A DNA stretch of 64,000 nt from Gracilimonas sp040117685 (GTDB taxonomy: Bacteria; Bacteroidota; Rhodothermia; Balneolales; Balneolaceae), in the NCBI RefSeq assembly GCF_040117685.2, contig NZ_JBEDYP020000009.1, positions 1-64,000 of the forward strand. The letters run 5' to 3'. Below are positions 33,840 to 43,643 of the stretch, piece by piece; position 1 is the stretch's first letter, and each line of letters starts with the position of its first letter. The notes below the pieces were generated by a model. The model was not told the DNA's origin, did no database searches, and worked only from the letters and a program-made list of their open reading frames with translations. The position numbers and the translations under genes are program-made.

Positions 33840-35849
33840 ATGAAATCATCGCTTTCGGGATTCCTGATTATAACAATCGCCGTATTAGCGGCATGTTCGC
33901 CATCAAGAACCACGACTTTACCTGATACCTCACCTACTGAGAAACAAAATTTCAAGCCGGAACGGCCCATTCCCTACCAGATTGAAGAACCCTGGGACTT
34001 TCAGAAAGCCGTTGAAGATGGTTTCCGGTCCTTTGACGGTACTCCCGGTATAAACTATTTCACCAATACCTATTCCTATAAAATTGATACCGAACTGGTA
34101 CCCGCCGACACCATGCTATATGGTGAAGCAGATATCACCTACATCAATAATTCGCCTGATACTTTAAACTATATTCTTTTTGAACTGGCTCAGAACCTCC
34201 ATAAAGAAGGAGTGCCCCGTAAGGAAATCGTGGAGATTACCGGTGGCGTTAATATCACGCGGGTTTCCATTGGTGGTGAAGACATTGCCGGAATGAAACG
34301 AAGTCGCCCAACGTATGTGGAACAGGGCACAAACCTGGTCGTTTATCCGAATGAGCGGATTTTGCCGGGTCAGACTACCAAACTCGAAATTGATTGGAAC
34401 TTTAAAGTTCCGCAAGCAGGTGCAAGCGGACGTATGGGGTACAGCCGGAATAACCTCTACTTCATTGCCTACTGGTTCCCGCATATAGCTACTTATGATG
34501 ACGTTCACGGATGGTTTGGAGATGATTTTACCGGAAATGCAGAATTTTACCACGACTTTGGAGACTACGAAATTAATATTACAGCCCCTGAACAATGGCT
34601 GGTAATGAGTACCGGTGAGTTTTTGAACCCGGAGGAAGTCTTGGCCCCTGCTGTCCTCAACAAATATAATACAGCCCAACAATCTGACACTGTGGTTTCA
34701 GTTGTTGAAATCAATGATTTTGGAAGCTCAACGACGTCAAGCGAAGATGGAACACTTACCTGGCGGTTTAAGGCTGAACAAGTCCGCGATGTAGCTTTCA
34801 GTGCCACCTCCCAGTCGCAGTGGGATGCATTACGTACTCCTGTTGGAGATGTTGACGGTGACGGCAATGAAAATTATTCCACCATTAATGCCTTCTGGAG
34901 AGAATCAGCTCCTCTTTGGAAAGAAGCCGCTGATTACACGGCCCACTCTATTTCTTTCTTATCAGATTATACAGGCATTCCTTATCCATGGCCTCATATG
35001 ACTTCCGTAGAGGGAGCCGGTATTATTGGTGGAGGAATGGAATTCCCGATGATGACGGTCATGGGAAGCTATAACAACCCAAACCCGAATATCCCTTTAT
35101 CCCAAAAGAGACAGGCTCTGTATAATGTAACTGCTCACGAAATTGCCCATATGTGGATCCCGATGATTGTGAGCAACAATGAACGCCGGCATGCCTGGAT
35201 GGATGAAGGAGCTACCACTTTTCATGAAGCCCACGCCCGCTGGGATAAATTTCCCGAAAGTTTCAGCCGGCTGGATGAATTCAACAGTTATCTTCCTATT
35301 GCGGGCAGCTACCTGGAAGGTGAAATTATGAGATGGTCCGATTATCACTATCCGGGTCCGGCATACGGCGTCGCTTCTTACCCCAAACCTGCTACGGTTC
35401 TAATTGCCTTGCAGGGTGTGTTAGGTGATGACTTGTTTAAAGAAGCCTGGACGAGGTTCATGGATCGCTGGGCCTACAAACACCCAACACCTTATGACAT
35501 GTTCAACACCTTTGAAGATGTTTCCGGCAGAGAGCTCGACTGGTTCTGGCGGTCATGGTATTTTGAAACCTGGACCCTGGATCAGGCTATTGCAGATGTC
35601 ACTGAAGACGGTGGCCGGGTAACTATAACCATAGAAGATTTAGGAAAAGCAGTGATGCCCGTAGATCTCACCATCACTTTCGAAGATGGCTCCGAAACAA
35701 CCACACGAATTGATGTTGATGACTGGATGATGGGCAAACGTACTACTTCTGTTACTTTAGATGCACAGGCTGGAGTTACCAGAGTTGAAATTGATGCTGA
35801 CCACTATTTCCCTGATACAAACCGTGAGAATAACATTTGGGTGCGATAG
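33840..35849 (+). CDS. M1 family metallopeptidase, lipoprotein
   Basis: 669 residues with a lipobox (VLAACSPS). An N-terminal M1 beta-sandwich (about 60-280) precedes the catalytic domain with the exopeptidase-like region VEGAGIIGGGMEFPMM (about 393-408) and the zinc site HEIAH (His433, Glu434, His437) followed 19 residues later by Glu in WMDEGATTF. A C-terminal beta domain ends the protein. It should trim N-terminal residues from peptides outside the cytoplasm. This is the second M1 enzyme in the window, separate from the permease-fused one. Confidence 0.92.
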   Translation: MKSSLSGFLIITIAVLAACSPSRTTTLPDTSPTEKQNFKPERPIPYQIEEPWDFQKAVEDGFRSFDGTPGINYFTNTYSYKIDTELVPADTMLYGEADITYINNSPDTLNYILFELAQNLHKEGVPRKEIVEITGGVNITRVSIGGEDIAGMKRSRPTYVEQGTNLVVYPNERILPGQTTKLEIDWNFKVPQAGASGRMGYSRNNLYFIAYWFPHIATYDDVHGWFGDDFTGNAEFYHDFGDYEINITAPEQWLVMSTGEFLNPEEVLAPAVLNKYNTAQQSDTVVSVVEINDFGSSTTSSEDGTLTWRFKAEQVRDVAFSATSQSQWDALRTPVGDVDGDGNENYSTINAFWRESAPLWKEAADYTAHSISFLSDYTGIPYPWPHMTSVEGAGIIGGGMEFPMMTVMGSYNNPNPNIPLSQKRQALYNVTAHEIAHMWIPMIVSNNERRHAWMDEGATTFHEAHARWDKFPESFSRLDEFNSYLPIAGSYLEGEIMRWSDYHYPGPAYGVASYPKPATVLIALQGVLGDDLFKEAWTRFMDRWAYKHPTPYDMFNTFEDVSGRELDWFWRSWYFETWTLDQAIADVTEDGGRVTITIEDLGKAVMPVDLTITFEDGSETTTRIDVDDWMMGKRTTSVTLDAQAGVTRVEIDADHYFPDTNRENNIWVR

Positions 35850-35888
35850 ACAGGTAAATGAACATAACATCTGTTATTTGAAAATCAG

Positions 35889-35916
35889 AAAGCCCTTCAT
35901 ACCGGAGGGCTTTTTT
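35889..35916 (+). terminator. Rho-independent terminator after the M1 gene
   Basis: AAAGCCCT and AGGGCTTT form an eight-base stem followed by further T. Confidence 0.82.
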
Positions 35917-36001
35917 ATTGGTGATTATTTTTACCAAATTTGAGTTCTTGCAAAATGACTAAATGCTATATTCAGGGCGTTAAGGTTCACAACCATTCTA
36001 T

Positions 36002-37729
36002 ATGAAAATTTTAAGAAACAGAGCTTTTCGCTGGATTTTATTGATGCTCGGGCTCTCGGCAATCATTGCCCTCACCGGAATGAATGTGCTGTCGCTATAC
36101 GACCTCAGAGACCGTATGGTTGAAAGTGAAGAGGAACGCCGAATTGATCAGCTGGATGAAATCAACGATACGGTTAGAAACCAAATTCTCGAACCCCTCA
36201 GAGGATTGTATCGGATTGAGCTTGAGCCCATCGAAAGCTCCCTGCAGCAAACCGGACAGCTCCCCGACAACATTCAGGAAGTACTCGCCCGCTCATCCAA
36301 AAGCCCATTTATTAACAGCATTTATTTTACCCCTGAAAATGTAGATCCCTGCGATTCCAATAACTCTATTTACGAATACGATGCTGCAAACAATCAAATC
36401 ACTCCTACCGATAACTATCCGGATTTAGTTTGTGACGGGGTGGGGCTGGCTCGTACCAAAACCAAAATTCAACTTAACGATTTCAACTACCGGTGGAATA
36501 ATAACTTTGAGTTTGATACTCATCGCAGCCTGAATATTGGCCTTATCAATCTTTCTGAAAGCCGGATGATAGGATACATCACCCTCACATTAAATGAGGA
36601 TTATATCGTAGATGAAGTCCTTCCTCCCATTCTCACAAACTATTTCGGCAAAAGTGAAGAGACCGGGATAGTGGTTTGGGTTCGCGACTGGACCAACAAC
36701 CGGGTGTTGGCTACTAACGACACGACCATTGAATACGACCGTGACTTGCGTGATCATGTAATGGGCTTTTCCGGCTCCGGATTCTTCGACAACTGGTCGT
36801 TAAATCTTGCTTTCCTGGACGCGCCGGTTACCAATGCGTATAACGAAACCCTGATCAAAAACCTGATCGTACTTGGCGTGGCTGTTCTGTTTCTGGGGGG
36901 AGCGCTGATCTTTATGTTTGTGACCGCTCAGCGTGAACGCCACCTTGCCCAGCGGCAAGCCAGCTTTCTCGCCAACGTAACGCACGAATTGAAAACCCCA
37001 CTGGCTGTAATGCAGGCAGCCGGTGAGAATATCTCGGATGGCCGTGTTACCGAACCCAAACGCCTGAAGCAGTATGGCGAGCATATTTATAATGAATCCA
37101 TCCGGTTGAGGAGCATGATTGAGAAACTTCTGGATGTGGCCCGTGTTGACTCCGGCCAGAATATGATCAAAGCCGCTCCATACAGCATTCATAACCTGAT
37201 GAATAAATTCCTGAACGAAAACCGGGAGTATATCGAAAACAAAGGCTTTGAAGTGAAGTTTAAATCTTCTGCTGAAGAAGCTTTGTGCATGATTGACAGT
37301 GACAGCTTTGAAACCATTGTCAATAACCTGACGGAGAACGCCATTAAATACAGCAAAGATGAAAAGTGCATCGAGTACCAGATTTCATCTAACAAGGACT
37401 ATGTATTTTTCAGTATTTCGGATCGGGGAATCGGAATTCCTAAAAAAGAACAAAGAAGCATCTTCAAAAAGTTTTACCGGGTTGACGATTCCGATTCAAA
37501 GAGCACCAAAATTAAAGGGCATGGATTGGGATTAAGTATCGTGCGAAATATGGTTAGCCTGAATAGCGGGAAAATTGAAGTAAAAAGTAGTTCCGGCAAA
37601 GGCACAACATTTATTGTAAGATTTCCTAAATTGGACAAGAATGATGTTTCAAAAGAGCAGCTGCAAAACGTACATACCGGATCCTCACCAACAGAAAATT
37701 TAAGTAAGCACACACATTATGTCGGATAA
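36002..37729 (+). CDS. Sensor histidine kinase
   Basis: 575 residues. Membrane helix 1 is near residues 10-30, an extracytoplasmic sensor region covers about 31-285 (with two Cys in VDPCDSNN and LVCDGVG), helix 2 about 286-308. HisKA: FLANVTHELKTPLAVMQA with phospho-acceptor His328; HATPase: N box NLTENAIKYS, G1 DRGIGIPKKE, G2 GHGLGLSIV. No HAMP domain is visible. It overlaps the response regulator gene by 11 bases, so they form a standard two-component pair. Signal unknown. Confidence 0.93.
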   Translation: MKILRNRAFRWILLMLGLSAIIALTGMNVLSLYDLRDRMVESEEERRIDQLDEINDTVRNQILEPLRGLYRIELEPIESSLQQTGQLPDNIQEVLARSSKSPFINSIYFTPENVDPCDSNNSIYEYDAANNQITPTDNYPDLVCDGVGLARTKTKIQLNDFNYRWNNNFEFDTHRSLNIGLINLSESRMIGYITLTLNEDYIVDEVLPPILTNYFGKSEETGIVVWVRDWTNNRVLATNDTTIEYDRDLRDHVMGFSGSGFFDNWSLNLAFLDAPVTNAYNETLIKNLIVLGVAVLFLGGALIFMFVTAQRERHLAQRQASFLANVTHELKTPLAVMQAAGENISDGRVTEPKRLKQYGEHIYNESIRLRSMIEKLLDVARVDSGQNMIKAAPYSIHNLMNKFLNENREYIENKGFEVKFKSSAEEALCMIDSDSFETIVNNLTENAIKYSKDEKCIEYQISSNKDYVFFSISDRGIGIPKKEQRSIFKKFYRVDDSDSKSTKIKGHGLGLSIVRNMVSLNSGKIEVKSSSGKGTTFIVRFPKLDKNDVSKEQLQNVHTGSSPTENLSKHTHYVG

Positions 37730-38423
37730 ACGCATGAAAGTGCTCGTTGTGGAAGACGAGCCAAGCCTTGTTTTCACACTTCGGGATACATTGGAAAGTG
37801 AAGGGTACGATGTTTTAGTAAGCGAAGAGGGTACTCAAGCCGTTGAAATGGTGAAAGAACATAAGCCGGATATCATGATTCTTGATATTATGCTTCCCGG
37901 TAAAAGCGGCTATGATATTCTGGAAGAAATCCGGGACAACAAATTCACTTTCCCCGTCATCATGCTGACAGCCAAAGATCAGGAGCCTGATAAAGTAAAG
38001 GGACTGAATCTCGGCGCCGACGATTACCTGACCAAGCCATTTGGCGTAAAAGAACTACTTGCCCGCATTGAAGCCCGGCTCCGTCGTGCCGGCACCTACT
38101 CCACCTCCGGTGAAGTGGACATCCTGCAGTTGGGCTCGATAAAGATAGATTTACATGAATCTGTGGTGCATCGGCCGGATGGGGAAGAACTTGAGCTGAC
38201 ATCGCGGGAAGTGGAGCTGATCCGTTACCTGCTGAAAAGCGCCAACGAACCGGTATCCCGGGATGAGCTGCTGGAAAAAGTTTGGCGTTATGAGTTCAGC
38301 ACAAACACCCGAACGGTGGACGTTCACATTTCAAAGCTCAGAGCCAAGATCGAAGTACATCCCGACGATCCCCGCTACCTGATTACCTTGCACGGAGTTG
38401 GTTACATGTTAAGAAATGGATAA
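37719..38423 (+). CDS. OmpR/PhoB family response regulator
   Basis: 234 residues. Receiver domain 1-120 with VEDEP, phospho-acceptor Asp56 and Lys106 (LTKPFG); winged-helix DNA-binding domain about 135-232 (ELTSREVELIRYLLKSANEPVSRDELLEKVWRYEF and the wing TRTVDVHISKLRAKI). The ATG at 37719 overlaps the kinase stop; a second in-frame ATG at 37734 would avoid overlap. Regulators of this class bind direct repeats spaced 10-11 bases, as in the array at 49308, but no link is shown. Confidence 0.94.
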   Translation: MSDKRMKVLVVEDEPSLVFTLRDTLESEGYDVLVSEEGTQAVEMVKEHKPDIMILDIMLPGKSGYDILEEIRDNKFTFPVIMLTAKDQEPDKVKGLNLGADDYLTKPFGVKELLARIEARLRRAGTYSTSGEVDILQLGSIKIDLHESVVHRPDGEELELTSREVELIRYLLKSANEPVSRDELLEKVWRYEFSTNTRTVDVHISKLRAKIEVHPDDPRYLITLHGVGYMLRNG

Positions 38424-38427
38424 CCAA

Positions 38428-38991
38428 TCAGACCAGCTGATCCATTTCTTTTTGTTTCACGGATTCCACAAACTTCACGAAATTTTCCACCTGTGATTCG
38501 AGCAGGCTTTGCTTGAAGTCATCCTTGATTCCTTCAGTTTCCGAGAATTCTTTTTCTACCCGCGGTATAAATACCCGCTCCGGGAATTGGAGTGCATTTC
38601 TGTAATTAGCTACCATCTGAAATTGTTCAACGGCACGCAGCCCGCCAAATGCACCGTTCGCCTCCCCTATAAAAGCCATAGGCATTTTCTCGAAGGCCTC
38701 CGGAAATGGCAGGTAGTCTATAAACATCTTTAGAATACCGGGAAAACTGCCGTTGTATTCGGGAATCACAAAAACCAGTCCGTCTGCATTCAATACAGGT
38801 TCTCTGAATTCTTCTATGGCCGGTAACTTTTTACCGTATCTGCCACCAACCACCTCTTCCAAAGGAAAGTCCTGCAGGCTGATTACCTCTGTATCCACTC
38901 CCTTTTTCTCATACAACCCCTTCACATAGCGGGATACTTTAAGTGCATTAGAGCTGGGACGGTCGGTACTGCTAATAATTTTTAGATTCAT
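38428..38991 (-). CDS. NADPH-dependent FMN reductase family protein
   Basis: 187 residues, flavodoxin-like fold: IISSTDRPSSNALKVSRYV (phosphate loop region), VFVIPEYNGSFPGILKMFIDYLP (family signature, about residues 73-95) and MAFIGEANGAFGGLRAVEQFQ. Such enzymes reduce free flavin, quinones or azo compounds with NAD(P)H in the cytoplasm. It is convergent with the response regulator, with four bases between the two stops. Confidence 0.88.
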   Translation of the reverse strand: MNLKIISSTDRPSSNALKVSRYVKGLYEKKGVDTEVISLQDFPLEEVVGGRYGKKLPAIEEFREPVLNADGLVFVIPEYNGSFPGILKMFIDYLPFPEAFEKMPMAFIGEANGAFGGLRAVEQFQMVANYRNALQFPERVFIPRVEKEFSETEGIKDDFKQSLLESQVENFVKFVESVKQKEMDQLV

Positions 38992-39168
38992 TAATTCTGT
39001 TTTAAAACTGACTTCGTATTCACTTTCAACATACCAATTCCTTTAAAAAAACATTCCATTTCGTAGTTCGTGACAAAAACATGTGAAAACCATCCGGTTT
39101 GTTTTATTTGATGAGGACGATTTAGATCTGCATCAGAAAACCATGGAAAAAATGTTTAATGCCAAACC

Positions 39169-39202
39169 AACGTAGAGACACAACGTTTTGTGTCTCTACG
39201 TT
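39169..39202. repeat. Inverted repeat with 15-base arms
   Basis: The arms are AACGTAGAGACACAA and its exact complement TTGTGTCTCTACGTT, around CGTT. The 221-base gap between the flavin reductase gene and rarA holds little else. No T-run follows on either strand, so it is a dispersed repeat rather than a terminator. Confidence 0.75.
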
Positions 39203-39212
39203 TCATTTAAAA

Positions 39213-40577
39213 TCATTCTCCCTGGTTTTTGATTTCCTGCCATTTCTTCCACAATAAGGCTTCCCTTCCCTGGGTGCCCGCCTCGTACCATTTCTTGTCT
39301 TTCAGTTCATCCGGCAGGTATTGTTGATCTACCCAGTTATTAGGATGGCTGTGCGGGTATTTATAGTTCTCGGAAGCATTCTCAACGCCCAGATATTTTG
39401 CCCCTTTCTTATTGGCCGTTTTGTCCTTTAGATAGGGTGGAATGTCCTTAACTCCTCGTTCGATGATCTCCCGGTTTACTTCAAAAATAGCCTTGGTACT
39501 GTTGCTCTTCGGGCACTGACTCAAATACAAACATGCGTGAGAAAGAAAATACATTCCCTCGGGCATTCCGCATTTCATAAACGCCTCCTGGCAGGAATTG
39601 ACAATGGTAATAGCATTTGGCTCGGCGAGCCCCACATCCTCACTGGCAAAAATAAACATACGCCGGAATATGAAATTCGGATCATCTCCGCCTTCCAGCA
39701 TGGCATTCATCCAGTATAAGGCCGCGTCTGGATCAGAACCGCGCATGGATTTGATAAAGGCAGAGGCATAATGGTAATGCTCGTCACCGGTACGGTCGTA
39801 GCGCACATTTCTTCGCTGGATGCTTTCTTTAGCTACTTCAAGGCTTATGTGAATCTTTCCACCTTCATCGGGAGTACTGGAGAGAACGGCCACTTCTAAA
39901 GCATTGAGAGCATTTCGAATGTCTCCACCTGCCATTTCTGCCAAATGATCGTAAGCATCTTCTGCGACTTCAATTTCTTTATCCCCAAGACCACGCTCTT
40001 CATCCTGGAGGGCACGGTTTAACATTAGCCGGACATCTTTGGTTGTCAATGGGTGTAGTTCAAATAACTGGCACCTGGAAAGCAAAGGATTAACCAGCGA
40101 GTAGAATGGGTTTTCCGTTGTTGCACCAACCAAAGTAATAATTCCTGACTCCAGATGGGGAAGCAGTGCATCCTGCTGAGCTTTGTTCCACCGATGAATC
40201 TCGTCCACAAACAGAATCGTCTTCTTCCCGTTCAGCTTTCGCAGCTTTTCGGCTTTATCCACCACATTACGCAGCTCTTTGATTCCATCCAGCACGGCAT
40301 TGATCACTTCAAACTGGGCTTTGATTTCCCGGGAGATTACATGAGCCAGCGTTGTTTTTCCTGAACTGGGCGGTCCGTAAAAAATCAATGAACCAATAAT
40401 GCCGGTATCAATCATCCGCTGCAGCATCTTCCCTTCACCAACCAAATGCTCCTGCCCGGCAAACTCATCCAGCGACTGCGGACGCATCCGTGTAGCTAAA
40501 GGCTCGCTAAACTGCGGATTTTCTTTTGGGGAAGAAGATTGAAAACCACCGGATTTTTTTTCTTCGAAGAGATCCAT
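39213..40577 (-). CDS. rarA: Replication-associated recombination protein A (RarA/MgsA)
   Basis: 454 residues of AAA+ ATPase. N-terminal ATRMRPQSLDEFAGQEHLVG, Walker A FYGPPSSGKTTLA (about residues 67-79), Walker B TILFVDEIHRWNKAQQDALLPHLE, sensor 1 VGATTENPFYSLVNPLLSRCQLFEL, and the C-terminal MgsA tetramer domain with RMFIFASEDVGLAEPNA. It acts at stalled replication forks. Start at ATG 40577. The gap upstream holds an imperfect inverted repeat (40649-40681). Confidence 0.95.
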   Translation of the reverse strand: MDLFEEKKSGGFQSSSPKENPQFSEPLATRMRPQSLDEFAGQEHLVGEGKMLQRMIDTGIIGSLIFYGPPSSGKTTLAHVISREIKAQFEVINAVLDGIKELRNVVDKAEKLRKLNGKKTILFVDEIHRWNKAQQDALLPHLESGIITLVGATTENPFYSLVNPLLSRCQLFELHPLTTKDVRLMLNRALQDEERGLGDKEIEVAEDAYDHLAEMAGGDIRNALNALEVAVLSSTPDEGGKIHISLEVAKESIQRRNVRYDRTGDEHYHYASAFIKSMRGSDPDAALYWMNAMLEGGDDPNFIFRRMFIFASEDVGLAEPNAITIVNSCQEAFMKCGMPEGMYFLSHACLYLSQCPKSNSTKAIFEVNREIIERGVKDIPPYLKDKTANKKGAKYLGVENASENYKYPHSHPNNWVDQQYLPDELKDKKWYEAGTQGREALLWKKWQEIKNQGE

Positions 40578-40648
40578 GGATGAAGTACGAGATGAATTAA
40601 AGAAGTATGTGTAAGATATGTGTTTTAAAGGAAAGAAGTGTTCAAAAT

Positions 40649-40681
40649 TCAGGAGTCAGTATTCTGAGTTCTCATTCCTGA
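40649..40681. repeat. Imperfect inverted repeat between rarA and photolyase genes
   Basis: TCAGGA and TCCTGA enclose CAG-TATT-CTG. It shares the stretch CTGAGTTCTC with the repeat at 60456-60506, which lies in an equivalent place between two minus-strand genes. Confidence 0.45.
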
Positions 40682-40690
40682 TTTCTCCTT

Positions 40691-42169
40691 CTACAACAAC
40701 GATTTCTGGTTTCCAAATTTATCTAAATACTGCTGAAGCTTCACTTTTTTGCGGGTGGAGTCGCTGGTCATATACCGGAGCTTACCGAAGATAGGGCGTT
40801 CCTGCCAGGCTCGGTCAAAGCGACCAAAGCACCAGAAAATCCCGGAATAGCTGTTGGGATCTCTTCCATCAAGGGCATATTTATTGTTCAGCTCGATCAT
40901 GTAATCCAGAGCCGTGCGGTAGTCGGGCGTCCATTCGATGATTTTCTTCCCCCAGAGCATACGCAGGTAGTTATGCATCACCCCTGTTTCACGGAGCTCG
41001 GTTTGGGCTGCATTCCAGATTTCATCGTGCGTCTGGGATTGCTCAAATTCTTCCAGGGTGTAAATCCATTCGCGTTCGTCACTTTCATGCTTTCGGGTTG
41101 TTTTCTTCACCCAGTCGGGCAGGCTTTCAAACTGATCATAATCCGGGCGGTGATGAGCAAAATGAAAACCCACTTCCCGCCAGGTGATTACTTCATCCAG
41201 AAATGCTTCTACATTCGGATCGCCATTAAAAAAGCCGGAATTCTTCCCGTTGTTAGGAGTGATGGAATCCAGGTCCCAGTCCTCCGGCTGATGATCCAGC
41301 ACCGCTTTCACAATTTCATATTCGCTGATTTTCCCAAAGTGTAGCCACGGACTTAATCCACTGGAAGCTTTCGCATCCGGGTCGTTTCGCTTCTCATCAT
41401 ACTGATGGAGATTATGTGCTACGAAATGCCCTAATTTTCCTAAAGCAGCCTTGCGGGTTCCGGTTAAATCAGACGGTTTAACCGAATGGTCGATAGATAA
41501 ATCTGATATCGTTTGCTCAATATTTTCCAGTTTCTCATCTGCGGGGGGATAATTCTTCAGAAAAGTATTTGGGAGCTCCACTCTTTCCTGAATCTCCAAA
41601 TCATCGATCGGGTTTTTCTTGGGGGGATGCGTATAAGCTTCCAGAAAATACTCCTGCATTACCTTGCGGAACAGATAAGCTGAATACGGATCTTTATCCG
41701 TGACGCCCAGCGGAATTATTCCGTTAGAGTCAATGGTAATGTAAGGCACATCCACTTTTTCAGCTACGTTCTCATTGTGAGTTCGGATGATAAAGACAGG
41801 ATATTCGTCCGAAACAATGGCAGCGGCATTATCTGCCAGCTCGTAAAAAAGACCTTTTCCGGCTTTGGGTTCCGGCTCCAGGTAGCTGAAGTAGTTGAGA
41901 TCTTTCTGCCTTGCATAGTCAAGGTTTTCCTTCATTCCCTGCATCATAAACGTATGCATCCGGTCGGAAGCCCAGGGATAGTCCACATTCAGACCTTCGT
42001 AAATTAAGAGCGGTTTCTCATACTTATTGGCAAGGGCCACGGCATATTCCAGGGCATAGTTATAATGAAACCGGCGGTTGATCTGCATCCAGTACAGGAT
42101 GTATTCTCCCTCCGGGTTCACTTCTTTGTCGTTGCGCTTAAATTTTCGGTAGCTGTTGATGTTTTTCAT
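40691..42169 (-). CDS. Class II deoxyribodipyrimidine photolyase
   Basis: 492 residues. N-terminal antenna-like domain begins EYILYWMQINRRFHYNYALEYAVALA; the C-terminal FAD domain has SGLSPWLHFGKISEYE, WREVGFHFAHH, GVMHNYLRMLWGKKIIEWT and LDGRDPNSYSGIFWCFGRFDRAWQERPIFGKLRYM, all typical of class II CPD photolyases. It uses blue light to reverse cyclobutane pyrimidine dimers. A second, unrelated photolyase (43644) lies 1.5 kb away. Confidence 0.93.
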   Translation of the reverse strand: MKNINSYRKFKRNDKEVNPEGEYILYWMQINRRFHYNYALEYAVALANKYEKPLLIYEGLNVDYPWASDRMHTFMMQGMKENLDYARQKDLNYFSYLEPEPKAGKGLFYELADNAAAIVSDEYPVFIIRTHNENVAEKVDVPYITIDSNGIIPLGVTDKDPYSAYLFRKVMQEYFLEAYTHPPKKNPIDDLEIQERVELPNTFLKNYPPADEKLENIEQTISDLSIDHSVKPSDLTGTRKAALGKLGHFVAHNLHQYDEKRNDPDAKASSGLSPWLHFGKISEYEIVKAVLDHQPEDWDLDSITPNNGKNSGFFNGDPNVEAFLDEVITWREVGFHFAHHRPDYDQFESLPDWVKKTTRKHESDEREWIYTLEEFEQSQTHDEIWNAAQTELRETGVMHNYLRMLWGKKIIEWTPDYRTALDYMIELNNKYALDGRDPNSYSGIFWCFGRFDRAWQERPIFGKLRYMTSDSTRKKVKLQQYLDKFGNQKSLL

Positions 42170-42212
42170 AATCGGTTTGCTTTCTGCTTCGGCAAACCAA
42201 ATTGAAGGTCAA

Positions 42213-42917
42213 CTAATTCCGTTGTTTCAATACGCTCCGGTTATATGGCCTCACTTCCATGGTAACCTGATAGTCGGGCTGCTCCGGTGTGGATGCCACC
42301 AATGTTATGAGGGTATCAGATTGCACACTTTCCACTTCATGCTGAAATTTCAGTCCTTCCATGTTCAGGTCTTCTACCTGGAATGACTCATCAACCCCAT
42401 CCTGAAGAATTTCGTGCTGAGCCGTGGCAAAACCCACTTCTGCCAGCTCTGCTCTCATAAGATCCTTGGTACGACTTTCGGCTGCACTTTCTTTTGTATT
42501 CGAAAACACCTTTTGCTTTAAAAGTTCTGTGGGGATGACAGATAATGACCCTATGCAAATTACAGCCCCGATGTACCAATACCAGGGTTTAGATCGGTTC
42601 TCATTTAGTATAGCCTTACGATATCCCATTAGAAGTAAATAAGGACCTATCATTAAGTACAGCACCACATTCAGGTACATGGATGCGGTCTCCCAGATTA
42701 TCGAAAAGCCTGCCGGTTTACCTCCCCCAAACATTTCAATGGCATCTACCGCAGCTAAACCAATCAAAACAGTTGATGGGTGAGGATTAAAAATATAGTG
42801 CCAATTATAAGGCAGTAAAGAATCTCCTCCACGTACAAATGAAAATAAAACGGGCACAAGTATCGCAAACAGAACCACAATCAGCCATTCATTAAATCTT
42901 CTAATTGAGAACTTCAT
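42213..42917 (-). CDS. Membrane protein of unknown function
   Basis: About 234 residues from ATG 42917 (MKFSIRRFNEWLIVV). Four hydrophobic segments are visible in residues 8-150: WLIVVLFAILVPVLFSF, STVLIGLAAVDAI, NVVLYLMIGPYLLLMGY and WYIGAVICIGSLSVI; the last 90 residues are soluble (SAAESRTKDLMRAELAEVGFATAQHEILQDGVDE...). I do not recognise the family. The start overlaps the upstream gene by 17 bases, so both are co-translated. Confidence 0.7.
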   Translation of the reverse strand: MKFSIRRFNEWLIVVLFAILVPVLFSFVRGGDSLLPYNWHYIFNPHPSTVLIGLAAVDAIEMFGGGKPAGFSIIWETASMYLNVVLYLMIGPYLLLMGYRKAILNENRSKPWYWYIGAVICIGSLSVIPTELLKQKVFSNTKESAAESRTKDLMRAELAEVGFATAQHEILQDGVDESFQVEDLNMEGLKFQHEVESVQSDTLITLVASTPEQPDYQVTMEVRPYNRSVLKQRN

Positions 42918-43584
42918 AGCGTACCCCCTCTTCATTAAGCGTAAACATCATTTCAAACTTCCCCGTCTGTCCATCAAAGTTTTGATATTCAGGATCTTCA
43001 CCTAATGATACTTCGGCTACTACCCGCACTATCACTTCATCCTTCTCTTCATCTATGGTATAAAAGTGATTGATTTGATCACTATCATCTTTTTTTACAC
43101 CCCAACCTGAGTCTATCTTGCCGGCTTTTCTGAGATCAAAATCCGCCAGAAAAATTCCATCATCTCCCAAATTATCCGACATCTGGTCCCGAAAAGTTTC
43201 CACAACCGACTCTCTATCGTTTTGATGATATTGTCCCAAAACGTAAATCAGTTTTTCATGTACATCAGCTTTGGTAATTCCGGTATCTATAGTCTTCCTG
43301 ATTTCAAGAAGAATATTTTTTTGAAAATCCCGCCTTCCATAATCATGAGCAAAAGAGATGGCATTAAATAGGACGATGAGAATTACCAATCCATATACAA
43401 TCCGATAGGCAGTATTTGATTCGAATATTTCTTTACTCCGACTTACAAGTCTTCCTAAAAACAGAATACCAATCAGTAAAACATTGAAGAGCGCCAGCCA
43501 GGCTTTGCCAAAATAAAGCGGTATAAAAAAGGCAATAGCCCCAAATAGTATTGCCCCGATCAAGAGCTTGGTTTCTTTTTCCAT
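42901..43584 (-). CDS. Membrane protein of unknown function, partner of the next gene
   Basis: 227 residues. Three hydrophobic segments lie in residues 7-80 (LIGAILFGAIAFFIPLYFG, WLALFNVLLIGILFLGRLV, IVYGLVILIVLFNAISFAH); the remaining 145 residues look like a soluble, acidic domain (LRKAGKIDSGWGVKKDDSD, DEVIVRVVAEVSLGEDPEY). No family recognised. Coupled by overlap to 42213-42917, and the pair sits between two photolyase genes on the same strand; a shared role with DNA repair is not supported by sequence. Confidence 0.7.
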   Translation of the reverse strand: MEKETKLLIGAILFGAIAFFIPLYFGKAWLALFNVLLIGILFLGRLVSRSKEIFESNTAYRIVYGLVILIVLFNAISFAHDYGRRDFQKNILLEIRKTIDTGITKADVHEKLIYVLGQYHQNDRESVVETFRDQMSDNLGDDGIFLADFDLRKAGKIDSGWGVKKDDSDQINHFYTIDEEKDEVIVRVVAEVSLGEDPEYQNFDGQTGKFEMMFTLNEEGVRYEVLN

Positions 43585-43643
43585 AAAACCCCGTTTATTA
43601 GTGTGTTATGGAATAAGCAAAAACTCGCTAATAAATACAAAAA

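Noticed and set aside
39169..39202. Inverted repeat as the rarA terminator
   Set aside because: No run of T follows on the minus strand, and the arms match a known repeat type better.
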